From positions 806,001 through 870,000 of the forward strand of contig NZ_JAJUXI010000003.1 of NCBI RefSeq assembly GCF_021390515.1: a stretch of DNA of 64,000 nt, in the 5' to 3' direction. A program made the position numbers and the translations under genes. The first letter of the stretch is position 1; every line of letters starts with the position of its first letter. The notes under the pieces are model-generated. The model worked only from the letters and a program-made list of their open reading frames with translations, did no database searches and was not told the origin of the DNA. Positions 1 to 8,565 of this stretch are shown in pieces. The stretch comes from Dyadobacter sp. CY326. Lineage in GTDB: Bacteria > Bacteroidota > Bacteroidia > Cytophagales > Spirosomataceae.

Positions 1-1967
1 CCTTTAATGAAAGGGTCCTGATGGAAGCTGATAAGGAAACCGTGCCGCTTTTAGAGCGGATCAAATTCCTTTCGATCTATTCTTCCAACCTGGACGAATT
101 TTACCGTGTGCGAATGCCCGTTATGCTACGACACCAGCAGCAAAAAGATAATGACGAGTATGATCAGGCAAATCAGATCATTGACGGACAGCAAAGCCGG
201 TTCAGAAATATACTTTCCCAATCCATCCTTCCGGCATTAAATAAAAATGGAATTAACTTCTATTATCAGGACGGGATTCCACAGGATCTTTCCCTGGACA
301 TCACCGAGTATTTTTATTGCCACGTTGCAGGACTTTTACAGCCAGTGTTGCTGAGCGAAAATCAGGCGTTTTTTCCGGAAAATGACCTGTTGTATATTGT
401 TGTCATTCTTGACAATGAAATGGATACGGAGCAGATAGCGGTGGTCAACATTCCTACCAACCATCTGGACCGTTTTGTCAGCATTCAAAAAAACGGGGAA
501 GATCAGATTATGTTTTTAGATGAAGTTATCAAACAAAACCTGATACATGTTTTTCCAAAAGCAAAACACATTGATTCCTATAATATTAAGATAAACAGGG
601 ATGCCGTTCTGGATACCCTCGATGATGAAGCTGATGATATAACGGAAGTTCTTCAAAGACAGCTGCGTAAACGCAAATATGGTTTTGCTACCCGATTTTT
701 GTATGAACCCGGCCTGCCGGAGCGCCATCTGCAAACCTTGAACGAGGCCTTTGATCTCAGTCAGGCAGCCATCGTTCAGGGAGGAAAATACCATAATTCC
801 CGGGATTTGGCTTCATTGCCAGTCCGCGACCCATCATTATCTTACCCGGCCTGGCCAGCTGCCCGAAACCTTGACGGCATTGATCAAAGTAAAACCTTGT
901 TTGATTCCCTGGTAGAGCATGACCAGATGGTCCATGCCCCCTATCAAAGTTATGACAGGATTTTAAGGTTCTTCAACGAAGCTGCGATTGATCCGGACAC
1001 GGAAGAAATCTATACGACCATGTATCGGGTGGCTCACGATTCTAAGATTGCGCTGGCTCTGATCAGTGCCGCTAAAAATGGCAAAAAAGTCGTTGTTCTG
1101 GTGGAGCTGAAAGCAAGGTTTGATGAAGCCAATAATATCCGCTGGTCCAAAAAAATGAAGGCGGCCGGTGTGAAAATTGTACATAGTGTCAACTCGATCA
1201 AAGTACATGCTAAACTTGCGCTGGTCAAAAGAAACCATCCTGAAAGTCCGCTGCTGGGACTGCTGGCGACGGGCAACCTGAATGAAGGAACCGCAAGATT
1301 TTACACAGACCACATTCTTTTAACGGCCTACCAGCCAATGCTGAAAGAAGTAAAAAAGCTTTTCCGTTTCCTGAGCAAAAAGAAACGGCCGGAAATTACA
1401 GACAAAATCACATTCCAGCATCTGCTGGTGGCTCAATTCAACTTGCAAACCAAATTTTTACAGCTGCTGGACCGGGAAATCGTCCATGCAAAAAACGGCC
1501 TGGCCAGCGGTGTAACGATCAAATTAAATAATCTGGAAGAAGAAGTTTTGATCAACAGACTTTATGAAGCTTCCAATGCGGGCGTAAAAATCAATCTGAT
1601 TGTCCGAAGTATTTGCAGGCTTGTTCCGGGCGTGCCAGGACAAAGCGCTAACATTACGGTAAAGCGCATTGTTGACAGATATCTGGAACATGGACGCATT
1701 TTCGTATTTACCAATAACACAGATCCTGAAATTTATATGGGATCAGCCGACTGGATGAACCGCAATATTTACAGACGCATTGAAGTGATATTTCCAATTT
1801 ATAATGAAAAGATAAAAAAGCAGCTTCTGGAAATGATCGATTTACAGCTGGAAGATACGCAGCAAGCCGTTGTTATTGATGATCAATTAAGAAATGTCGT
1901 TTTGACTGACAAGAATCACATTCGTTCCCAGCATGCCATTTATGCACTTTTGTCTGGTGAAAAATAG
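1..1967 (+). CDS. ppk1: Polyphosphate kinase 1 (5' end outside window)
   Basis: Reversibly polymerises the ATP gamma-phosphate into inorganic polyphosphate. The frame is open from base 3, where FNERVL precedes the first Met at 21, so the true start lies upstream of the window and the N-terminus is missing. About 654 residues are visible, close to the roughly 700 of the family. The SSNLDEFYRVR segment marks the N-terminal domain. The two phospholipase-D-like catalytic histidines are present: SIKVHAKLAL (His codon 1206-1208) and EHGRIFVFTNN (His codon 1689-1691), matching the phosphohistidine and acid/base His of the E. coli enzyme. No exopolyphosphatase gene is adjacent, and 150 bp separate it from the next gene, which is on the opposite strand. 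Assignment is very secure. Confidence 0.97.
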   Translation, partial: FNERVLMEADKETVPLLERIKFLSIYSSNLDEFYRVRMPVMLRHQQQKDNDEYDQANQIIDGQQSRFRNILSQSILPALNKNGINFYYQDGIPQDLSLDITEYFYCHVAGLLQPVLLSENQAFFPENDLLYIVVILDNEMDTEQIAVVNIPTNHLDRFVSIQKNGEDQIMFLDEVIKQNLIHVFPKAKHIDSYNIKINRDAVLDTLDDEADDITEVLQRQLRKRKYGFATRFLYEPGLPERHLQTLNEAFDLSQAAIVQGGKYHNSRDLASLPVRDPSLSYPAWPAARNLDGIDQSKTLFDSLVEHDQMVHAPYQSYDRILRFFNEAAIDPDTEEIYTTMYRVAHDSKIALALISAAKNGKKVVVLVELKARFDEANNIRWSKKMKAAGVKIVHSVNSIKVHAKLALVKRNHPESPLLGLLATGNLNEGTARFYTDHILLTAYQPMLKEVKKLFRFLSKKKRPEITDKITFQHLLVAQFNLQTKFLQLLDREIVHAKNGLASGVTIKLNNLEEEVLINRLYEASNAGVKINLIVRSICRLVPGVPGQSANITVKRIVDRYLEHGRIFVFTNNTDPEIYMGSADWMNRNIYRRIEVIFPIYNEKIKKQLLEMIDLQLEDTQQAVVIDDQLRNVVLTDKNHIRSQHAIYALLSGEK

Positions 1968-2118
1968 ATAAGCAGACTTCTATTGTGTTGCTCAGGCAAT
2001 AAAATTGGTCAGCCGTTGCACCACATGATTTTAATATGGGTAACAAATGTCGCCATAGCTGCTTTTAAAACCCTTCCGATCTGAGGTCATACAGGGGGCG
2101 ACAAATGCCCTGATTTTA

Positions 2119-2526
2119 CTATCTGGTGGATATCATTTCGTTATTAAGAAGCTGATCTTGAATGGTAAGATTTGAATTCTCGATTCCTAAAACGCTGTCG
2201 TCCAATATTCTATTGAACCTTCGACCCGTTAAAATAAGGACTGCGCCAAGATATCTAAATCGAATTAAATCATTGTATTTAGACAAATCATCAACAATTG
2301 GCAAGTTGGGACCAGGCTTGTATTGCACATAAATGTCCACTTTTTTATATTCCAAAGAGTCACCGGGAAGCTGTACGTAAGAAACAATCAGTTTTCGAAA
2401 AACCGGGCTCCAATTGGAAATGTAGGACTCGTCTGGGATGCGTTCAATAATGTGGACCTGGGAGAATACTGGAATGTAAAAACCTAATATTGAAACTGTT
2501 ATAGCAATAAATTTAAATATTTTCAT
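2119..2526 (-). CDS. Small secreted protein of unknown function
   Basis: 135 residues. Residues 1-22 form a typical signal peptide (MKIFKFIAITVSILG then a cleavage region ending in FSQ), so the product is probably periplasmic or surface exposed. The mature part has no motif I recognise; it reads as a mixed alpha/beta domain (KKVDIYVQYKPGP, FRYLGAVLILTGRRF). It stands alone, convergent with ppk1, and upstream lies only an eroded gene tail. The natural amino-acid composition and the signal peptide support a real gene; function is unknown. Confidence 0.6.
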   Translation of the reverse strand: MKIFKFIAITVSILGFYIPVFSQVHIIERIPDESYISNWSPVFRKLIVSYVQLPGDSLEYKKVDIYVQYKPGPNLPIVDDLSKYNDLIRFRYLGAVLILTGRRFNRILDDSVLGIENSNLTIQDQLLNNEMISTR

Positions 2527-2528
2527 GA

Positions 2529-2684
2529 TTATTATTTTGGGAACGGCTTGCCTCTATAAAAAGCTTGCCAGAATCATCACGTATTCGGGCTTACTACATC
2601 AATGACCAGGGCGAGGACATCTCCGTTCGATTCGTTGCCGAAGTGGTCATGCCACGGATTAATATAACAACGGCAAACACCTAG
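2529..2684 (+). pseudogene. Eroded 3' tail of an unidentified gene
   Basis: A start-less open stretch ending in TAG at 2682-2684. Its last 40 or so codons read like a genuine protein end (RIRAYYINDQGEDISVRF, then VVMPRINITTANT). A strong terminator follows six bases later, as expected for a real gene end. The frame is closed by a TGA at 2526-2528 and no start codon is in place, so only the C-terminal fragment survives. Identity unknown; it could be chance. Confidence 0.35.
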
Positions 2685-2689
2685 CCATA

Positions 2690-2725
2690 AAAAAACCTGG
2701 CAAGTTCTGACTTGCCAGGTTTTTT
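2690..2725. terminator. Bidirectional intrinsic terminator
   Basis: Perfect 16-bp inverted repeat (AAAAAACCTGGCAAGT and its complement) with a 4-base loop, flanked by A and T runs on the two sides. It can end transcripts from both directions: the relic tail on + and the gene at 2742-3152 on -. Confidence 0.85.
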
Positions 2726-2741
2726 TATGAATCCAAACCAA

Positions 2742-3152
2742 CTATTTATCTATGCTGAATCTGAGTTTAACAAATTGTTGCCCCAGACCTGGGCGCCCCG
2801 AGGGCATTTCTACTTTCTTGCCTTCCAGGCTCCATTTTAAATAAAGATCAGTGGCTGGAATCTGGCTGTGCGAAACGACTTGGGTAAGCTGGCTTTTATC
2901 ATTGACCAGGAAACTGACGATTACAATCCCCTTTTCCAGACGCGCCAAATCTGTATTCTCCACGTTGATTAACTGACTGATCTGCTGGCCTAAACTTTTG
3001 GTATGCTTGCCTGAGGCATGTTTTTTACCAATGGCGCCTTCCGCCTTTGCTGCTGACGATGCAAATGAAATTGTTGAAGTTAGCATGGCGATCAGGATCG
3101 CCGATTTTAAAAGCCTGGTGCTTAGGCTGCTGATTAGATTTATATTTTTCAT
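2742..3152 (-). CDS. Small exported TonB-like C-terminal domain protein
   Basis: 136 residues from the ATG at 3152 (MKNINLISS); an in-frame extension to 3200 looks spurious because the signal sequence begins at MKNINL. Residues 1-33 are an export signal (SAILIAMLTSTISFA/SSAAKAE). The mature part, with DLARLEKGIVIVSFLVNDKS and QLTQVVSHS, resembles the beta strands of TonB C-terminal/energy-transducer domains found as small stand-alone proteins in Cytophagales. No TonB trans-periplasmic Pro-rich arm is present. It is followed directly by the terminator at 2690-2725. The TonB-like relation is inference from pattern. Confidence 0.65.
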   Translation of the reverse strand: MKNINLISSLSTRLLKSAILIAMLTSTISFASSAAKAEGAIGKKHASGKHTKSLGQQISQLINVENTDLARLEKGIVIVSFLVNDKSQLTQVVSHSQIPATDLYLKWSLEGKKVEMPSGRPGLGQQFVKLRFSIDK

Positions 3153-3778
3153 AGCTATGGTTTTGCAACCTCTGGTTCGTCCAGATGGCATTGCAAACAT
3201 AAAACCTTAGCACTCAGCTCCTGACAATTAACGAGTTAATGGTAGTTCCCTTTTAGTTTGCGGTTCTGCACCCTAATTCGCCATATTGTCTTCATCGATC
3301 TTGTCGGTATATTGATCCAGACAGCTGCCTTGTTTGTTTTTTCATACGATATCAGTTCTTTTAATTTCGATTGCAAAAATTACAATATCTTGAATGCAAG
3401 CAAGATTAAGATATTTGAACCTGATGCTATATACGTTTCTGAAATTCACTGAACTTTTCGTTGCATCCGGAGCCAGCCAAGCGCCTGTAATCATAGCTGC
3501 TAGCTGCACTCTATAAATTATTGTCAGTAATTGGAATTCTAGGCAAATACCAAGGCTCTCGTACATCCCCCGATGTATTTGTACTTTTTGGCTGTATTTG
3601 AAAAAAGCTTCGTTTTTCGATATGCAGAAGCTGGCTGTAAACTGCTGCAAGTGATCCACCCATGTGTCGTGATAAATCTAAATTTGAAAAATGTCCGGGA
3701 CCTTCCTGCTCGCAGGATTGATTTGGGCCTTGTTGCTGATCGTCCATGGCTTGTATTGGATTAATTATTTTAATATTG
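3153..3778. other. Intergenic region with no recognisable gene
   Basis: About 625 bp, AT-rich, interrupted in every frame by stops. The few open frames on the minus strand have unnatural composition. I see no RNA gene, repeat or IS end. Confidence 0.6.
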
Positions 3779-4081
3779 TCAAAACAAAACAGAAGACCTG
3801 GTGATCTGATCGAATTCACTAATGACCTGGTCAAACTGCTCATTGGTAATGCCGCTCGCCCTGACTGCCAGTTCCCTAATATTTACATGCGAATCTTTTT
3901 CCAAACTGCCGTACCTGGGCAAGTTTAGCTCGCCTGGATTAGAAAAATTGGCCTGCATATACTGCTTTACCCAAATTTCAATAAATGGCCCGATCAGGGC
4001 CTGCTTGTAAGAGAAGTATCCCCTGACAATAATTTTAACCTGTCCGCCCGCCGGCACTGTAAAGATCTTTTCGTGGACCAT
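3779..4081 (-). CDS. Hypothetical protein, 100 aa
   Basis: Starts with MVHEKIFTVP and ends SEFDQITRSSVLF. The composition is protein-like (KIIVRGYFSYKQALIGPFIEIWVKQ cut across 3990-4050 looks like strands and an amphipathic helix) and there is no signal peptide or recognised domain. Its ATG at 4081 overlaps the TAA of a further open frame upstream (TAATG), which could mean translational coupling, but the upstream frame (4081-4404) is doubtful. It lies inside an eroded stretch, so it may itself be a relic. Confidence 0.4.
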   Translation of the reverse strand: MVHEKIFTVPAGGQVKIIVRGYFSYKQALIGPFIEIWVKQYMQANFSNPGELNLPRYGSLEKDSHVNIRELAVRASGITNEQFDQVISEFDQITRSSVLF

Positions 4082-4406
4082 TATCCATAAGTGTGTGATG
4101 GTATGGTAAATTTACAAAGAAGCATCCAGTGAAAACACCGGTTAACAATAACATAATGCTGTCTGAGAATCATATAAGTGATTTTGTCAATTATTGTATG
4201 CAGAATGTTATCAGGATCTGCTGACTGGTTTGATGAGAAATATTCAGCGCCGGATTTGAAATGACCTTTTACGTAGGCTTTGGCACCGCCCAGGGAGCCA
4301 AAAAATTCTTCATTAAGGCCAGCCTGGTCGTCAATATTGCCCGAGCCGAGTCTCTGCATCCTCAGAGATACAATTCCACCCGCCAATCGGCATTGCCCAT
4401 CCAAAG

Positions 4407-4526
4407 TACTGGAAGCTCAAAAAACTGGATGCTGATAAATCCAAGCTGATGCAAATCAAGTATAGCGGATTGACAGAGAAGCAGCTACGCAGCGCCATCA
4501 AGGAATTCATGCAGATGCACGATTAG
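4407..4526 (+). pseudogene. 3' remnant of an unidentified gene
   Basis: Forty codons with a very protein-like reading (YWKLKKLDADKSKLM, then QIKYSGLTEKQLR and AIKEFMQMHD) ending in TAG at 4524-4526. Upstream in the same frame the sequence loses coding character and no start is found. It is probably the end of a gene whose 5' part has decayed. Family unknown. Confidence 0.35.
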
Positions 4527-4541
4527 ATCTGATAAAAAATT

Positions 4542-4562
4542 GGCGGCCTATTGCAGGCCGCC
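4542..4562 (-). terminator. Terminator-like hairpin
   Basis: GGCGGCCT-ATTGC-AGGCCGCC. Read on the minus strand it is followed by a T run (complement of GATAAAAAATT), as in an intrinsic terminator. No clear minus-strand gene feeds it, so it may be left over from a lost gene. Confidence 0.5.
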
Positions 4563-4819
4563 ACACAATCTGCAACAAAGAAGTGAGCGCATTCTTTCAG
4601 CGGATACTTCTGGGTGGTTGTCGAAAACCAATCTGAGGCAGGCAGACCTGCCATTGCTTTGCAGTCAGACTTTGTAAATAGGTGACAGCAAGATGTTTTG
4701 CTGCGGAAAGGCTCCGCATCCGGAAGACCGGACCCCGCAATAGCCTGACAGAGATTGCAGCGCCAAATTAAAGCAAAGCAACAAGCGCCCGGCAAGGTTA
4801 ACAAATGGTAACATGCGGC

Positions 4820-4853
4820 TTTGTGAATTTTAATGCGGGCCAAAAATACTTTG
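4820..4853 (+). promoter_or_regulatory. Possible Bacteroidota promoter for ridA-like gene
   Basis: TTTG at 4820-4823 and TACTTTG at 4847-4853, 23 bases apart, resemble the -33 TTTG and -7 TAnnTTTG boxes; the -7 match lacks one spacer base. The start codon is 90 bp downstream. Confidence 0.35.
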
Positions 4854-4943
4854 CACTAAATAAAACGGTATGACATAAGGCTGTCACTTCGCCATCCGAG
4901 CTTTGTAGAAACAAAAGCAAAATTAGTTTAACCACAAGCAAAG

Positions 4944-5336
4944 ATGGAAAAAAACACAACAGACCCATGGGAATGGGGTAAGTACACAAATTCAGTACAG
5001 GCAGTCGAAATTAAGGCGCCAAATGGAACACTTTATTGCTCTGGCCAGGTTGCCATTGATGCAAATGGCCAGCCTCTAGCCGCTGACATGAATTCACAGT
5101 TAGCGTTAACGATCCGGAATCTGGAGCAGCTTATCGCTGAGGCCGGGTATGAGACGAGTGGCATTGTCAAACTAAATGTCTATACGACCTCGACACAAGA
5201 ATTTTTCACTGACTGCATACAAACTTACCAAGCCTGGATAGCGAAGCATGGCATCAAACAAGCCACTACCATGCTGGAAGTGAAAGGTTTGTTTGGTGGG
5301 CTTACCATTGAACTCGAGGCGACAGTAGTTAAGTAA
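4944..5336 (+). CDS. RidA family (YjgF/YER057c/UK114) protein
   Basis: 130 residues, the usual size of the trimeric Rid fold. Rid enzymes hydrolyse reactive 2-aminoacrylate and other imines in the cytoplasm; many subfamily members have other or unknown substrates. Visible marks are the strand ending LYCSGQVAIDANGQP, the helix NLEQLIAEAGYETSGIVKLNVY and the C-terminal signature region TMLEVKGLFGGLTIELEATVV. The arginine usually found before the C-terminal signature (R in RxxVxV) is replaced here by an MLEVKGL context, so the imine deaminase activity of archetypal RidA is uncertain. Single gene followed by a hairpin, upstream of a WYL regulator on the same strand. Confidence 0.85.
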   Translation: MEKNTTDPWEWGKYTNSVQAVEIKAPNGTLYCSGQVAIDANGQPLAADMNSQLALTIRNLEQLIAEAGYETSGIVKLNVYTTSTQEFFTDCIQTYQAWIAKHGIKQATTMLEVKGLFGGLTIELEATVVK

Positions 5337-5354
5337 TTATCTTGGTATAATGAA

Positions 5355-5384
5355 AGCCAGGAGCCTGAAATCCGGCTCCTGGCT
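5355..5384 (+). terminator. Hairpin downstream of the RidA-family gene
   Basis: AGCCAGGAGCC / GGCTCCTGGCT, 11-bp perfect stem with an 8-base loop, 18 bp after the RidA stop. A T-rich tract (AATATTTTTA) begins only some 10 bases later, so termination may be partial. Confidence 0.6.
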
Positions 5385-5478
5385 TCTGGTAATATTTTTA
5401 ACAACGGATCCGAAAATTGTTGAATGCGAATTAAAAATTGTAATTAAGGATCCGAAATCGACAAAGAAAACCTGGGCC

Positions 5479-6477
5479 ATGAATGATTCAGAAACTACCC
5501 GCCTGTCACGACTGATCGCATTGCTTACACTGCTTCAAACGAAACGGACCGTTACTGCAACAGAATTGGCAAATCGCTTTTTGGTAAGTACCCGCACAAT
5601 TTACCGCGATATAAGAACCCTTGAAAGCGCGGGCATTCCCATTGTGACGCAAGAAGGAAAGGGATATTCGATGCTGGAGGGATACCGTCTTCCTCCCGTT
5701 ATGTTCACACGCCAGGAAGCAATAGCGCTCCTTACTGCTGAAAAGCTTGCCTGCAGACTAACCGATGTCGCCACTGCTCAGCTTAGCGGCGCTGCAATGG
5801 ACAAGCTGCGGGCAGCGCTCAGGCATTCAGACCGCGACCACCTGGAAACAGTTGGGCCATATATACATGTGATGGAACCTGCCAGTGCATCCGATCGACC
5901 CGATACGTATCAACAATTAATAACCGCCGTTACGGCGAACCGGGTTGTTCGCATTGGCTATCTTGCCGCAGAGACGGGTGAGCCTACTGTTCGAGAGATT
6001 GAGCCGATAGGCCTGTATCTCAGTCAACATTGGCACGTGGTCGCCTATTGCCGCCTGCGGCAGGCATTTCGAAATTTTCGTCTGGACCGTATCAGTACTC
6101 TTGATGTTTCGGGTGAGCTGTTCTCTGTGCGCACGGAAACACTCCAGCAATATTGGATCAGCGAAGCTGGAAAAAATAATAAAGAAAAAGTTGTGATCCG
6201 GTTTAACCCGTCAATGATATCAAATGCCCAGGTACAGCATCTTCATGATACAAAACACCAATATGGCTGGGCGTATGAACAGATTTTGCCTGACGAAAGC
6301 ATGGAGATTTTGTTTTTTGTAGGCTCACTCCCATATCTTGCAACCTGGCTATTACCATTTGCCGGAGCCATTTCAATTGTTGAGCCCATGTCATTGCGTG
6401 GACATTTAGCGGAGCTTGCACAACAGGCCTATGATTCTTTTGTTAAAAATGAATCTCAAACTGGCCGGAAAAATTAG
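5479..6477 (+). CDS. WYL-domain helix-turn-helix transcriptional regulator (YafY/PafC type)
   Basis: 332 residues from the ATG at 5479 (MNDSETTRLSRLIALL); the open frame reaches back to 5350 but that part runs through the hairpin and is not protein-like. Residues 5-60 form a DeoR-type HTH_11 (TELANRFLVSTRTIYRDI, recognition helix). A linker (GKGYSMLEGYRLPPVMFTRQE) leads to a WYL ligand-binding domain at about 140-220, with GLYLSQHWHVVAYCRLR and FRNFRLDRIS. The C-terminal WCX-like region is at about 230-320. Such proteins sense an unknown ligand, often nucleotides or ssDNA, and regulate nearby genes; RidA is the obvious neighbour but no operator was identified. Confidence 0.92.
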   Translation: MNDSETTRLSRLIALLTLLQTKRTVTATELANRFLVSTRTIYRDIRTLESAGIPIVTQEGKGYSMLEGYRLPPVMFTRQEAIALLTAEKLACRLTDVATAQLSGAAMDKLRAALRHSDRDHLETVGPYIHVMEPASASDRPDTYQQLITAVTANRVVRIGYLAAETGEPTVREIEPIGLYLSQHWHVVAYCRLRQAFRNFRLDRISTLDVSGELFSVRTETLQQYWISEAGKNNKEKVVIRFNPSMISNAQVQHLHDTKHQYGWAYEQILPDESMEILFFVGSLPYLATWLLPFAGAISIVEPMSLRGHLAELAQQAYDSFVKNESQTGRKN

Positions 6478-6494
6478 TATGACAAAATCTGTAT

Positions 6495-6512
6495 GTAACT
6501 GAAATCAGTTAC
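6495..6512. terminator. Short palindrome between convergent genes
   Basis: GTAACTGA-AA-TCAGTTAC, a perfect 8-bp stem lying between the WYL gene stop and the stop of the minus-strand propeller gene. There is no T run, so its role as a terminator is tentative. Confidence 0.35.
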
Positions 6513-6516
6513 TAAG

Positions 6517-8370
6517 CTACTTGCGGGAAGCATGGGTCTTTTGAAGAAGCTTTCCCAGGGGCATCCAGCCAATGGTTCCTTCCTCAAATTGATTATCGGT
6601 CAACATCATCTTTTGAGAGCCATCCGCCCGCATGACACCTATCTCTCCGTACGATTGCGGGTTGAATGGGTAGAGCGGGCATTCATCTTTAAAGCCGCTG
6701 CTGGCCGTGCTGTATGCGATCCATTTTCCGTCGGGCGACCAGGAACACTGCGCGTCATTACCGGGATCCGTCGTTAAACGTTGAAGCTGATTGCCGTCGG
6801 TTTTGATTGTATAGATATCATAATTATTTCCGGCTTTCCGGGTAAAAGCAATTACATCGCCTGCTGGTGACCACGCGGGGAAATTGTCGTGACTATCCTG
6901 TGTAAGGATCGTCGACTTGCCCGTCGCGACGTCGAGGATAAAGAGTCCTTTCGAATTTTCGGTCGAGGCCCGGTACACGATCTTTTTTCCATCCGGCGAC
7001 CACGATGGGAAGCCATAGTTTCCACTTCCATCGGTCAATACTTTCAGGTTGGTCCCGTCCTGATCAATGATTGCAATGTCGGCTGTCGCCCGGCCTTTCA
7101 GCATTTGGAAAAAGTTGCCGAATCCAAATGCGATCCGATCTCCCTGCGGCGACCATACAGGCGCCAGGGCACTCTTTACCGAATCGCCAAACAGTATTTT
7201 CTTACCGGTTCCATCGGTGTTGATTTGGAGAATTTGATTATGTAAGGCGCCCGCAGTTTTATCATTACAAATCAGCAGGTTTCCCGCAGTTGGAGAAAAA
7301 GACGGAAACACACCCGAGCGAAGCAACGCAAACTGGGGAGCGTTACTGTGCAACGGATACATAGGCGGCCAGGCGTGTTGTTGTTCCCGGTGAAAAAGCA
7401 TCTTTTTGCCATCCGCCGACCAGCGCGGATGATTAAATTCACCTTCTAAACTCAGGTGGCCATTCCCGAAAACAATGCTGCCGGGGGCTGTTGCCCTGAC
7501 GTAGGCAATGCTTCCGTCGGCTAACCATTGAGGTGACAAATAAGCGCCGCTGTCTGCCGGAACCGGTACAATGGACTGATCTGAAAGATTGATTATGGCA
7601 ATTTCGGAACTGGCTCCTATTCTCAGCTTTGGCTGTACGGTCGTTAGTTTTCTGACACCTTCCAGGGTGGTTTGGTACACCAGTAATTGCTTGCCATCCT
7701 TCGACCAGCAAGGACTTCCCACAAATGCATCCTGGCTCGTTCGTCTCACTAAATCGCTCCCATCCCAGCGCATGGTGTAAATTTCCGTGGAATGCAGCGT
7801 TCGGAAATCTTTGTCCGGAATGGGTTTTTTTGAATCCCGGTCAGAAGAAAAGGCAATCCATTGCCCATCCGCTGACCAGGCCGGGCGAAAATCACCGCCG
7901 GGGGAATGCGTTAAATTGGTTACCTTTTTGCTGACCAGATCTAAGGTGAAGATATCCGTATTGCCCGCCCGGCTGGAAAGAAAGGCAATGCGCTTCCCAT
8001 CGGGAGAGATACTGGCCTGGTCATCGAAAGAAGGATGGCTAATCAATGGTTCCAAGCCCGTCCCATCAGGATGAACCCTGAAAATATCGGCTGACCCATT
8101 TCGCTCGGATGTAAATATGACCCATTGTCCGTCGTTGGAAAACGAAGCATTGTAGTCGAGTGCCGCGTGGGGAAGCAGGGGCCTGGCATTACTTCCGTCT
8201 GCATTGGCGATGAAGATGTCTGTATTAAGTGGCCCAAAATGAGCAAAAGCCAGTTGATAGGATGGCTCAGGAAAGGCGTGCCCGTGGGATGATGGAGCTG
8301 GTCTATCGGTGTATTGAAGAATGAAAAAATCAATCCAGAACAGGCAAACAATCAACAAGTACTTCTTCAT
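6517..8370 (-). CDS. PD40/TolB-like beta-propeller protein
   Basis: 617 residues. Residues 1-20 are a signal peptide or membrane anchor (KKYLLIVCLFWIDFFIL). The rest is built from about ten WD40-like PD40 units, seen as repeated SPDGKRIAF, SADGQWIAFSS, SPQGDRIAF, SWSPDGKKIVY and SWSPDGKWIAY blades alternating with DIFxxxxDGxxxxxLT strands. This is the fold of the TolB C-terminal domain, but the TolB N-terminal domain is absent, so it is not TolB itself. It probably binds a partner or ligand in the periplasm. It lies 195 bp from the end of the hybrid sensor gene on the same strand, which may sense the same signal (inference). Confidence 0.85.
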   Translation of the reverse strand: MKKYLLIVCLFWIDFFILQYTDRPAPSSHGHAFPEPSYQLAFAHFGPLNTDIFIANADGSNARPLLPHAALDYNASFSNDGQWVIFTSERNGSADIFRVHPDGTGLEPLISHPSFDDQASISPDGKRIAFLSSRAGNTDIFTLDLVSKKVTNLTHSPGGDFRPAWSADGQWIAFSSDRDSKKPIPDKDFRTLHSTEIYTMRWDGSDLVRRTSQDAFVGSPCWSKDGKQLLVYQTTLEGVRKLTTVQPKLRIGASSEIAIINLSDQSIVPVPADSGAYLSPQWLADGSIAYVRATAPGSIVFGNGHLSLEGEFNHPRWSADGKKMLFHREQQHAWPPMYPLHSNAPQFALLRSGVFPSFSPTAGNLLICNDKTAGALHNQILQINTDGTGKKILFGDSVKSALAPVWSPQGDRIAFGFGNFFQMLKGRATADIAIIDQDGTNLKVLTDGSGNYGFPSWSPDGKKIVYRASTENSKGLFILDVATGKSTILTQDSHDNFPAWSPAGDVIAFTRKAGNNYDIYTIKTDGNQLQRLTTDPGNDAQCSWSPDGKWIAYSTASSGFKDECPLYPFNPQSYGEIGVMRADGSQKMMLTDNQFEEGTIGWMPLGKLLQKTHASRK

Positions 8371-8565
8371 GCTGAATAATGGTTAATGGTTTGGGTGGAA
8401 TCACATTATTAGATACCAAAGACCAAACGTAAGCCGGTGATCGCCATTCATTGAGCACGGATCTACAACAAGCAGCGACATTTCGCGCATGCAACAACTG
8501 TTCTGTTTTTTGGCACAATTGTTCTGATTCAAATGAGTGGCAGAAGCAATTGGCGCGGCATTTTG

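Noticed and set aside
963..1313. Open frames opposite ppk1
   Set aside because: Antisense shadows of a strongly conserved catalytic region.
4081..4404. 107-codon minus-strand frame upstream of the 3779-4081 gene, TAATG overlap
   Set aside because: Some protein-like wording in the middle, but no family and the composition at both ends is unnatural; it overlaps plus-strand sequence leading into a more convincing gene tail.
5350..5478. N-terminal extension of the WYL regulator
   Set aside because: It runs through the hairpin after the RidA-family gene; the HTH starts naturally after the ATG at 5479.
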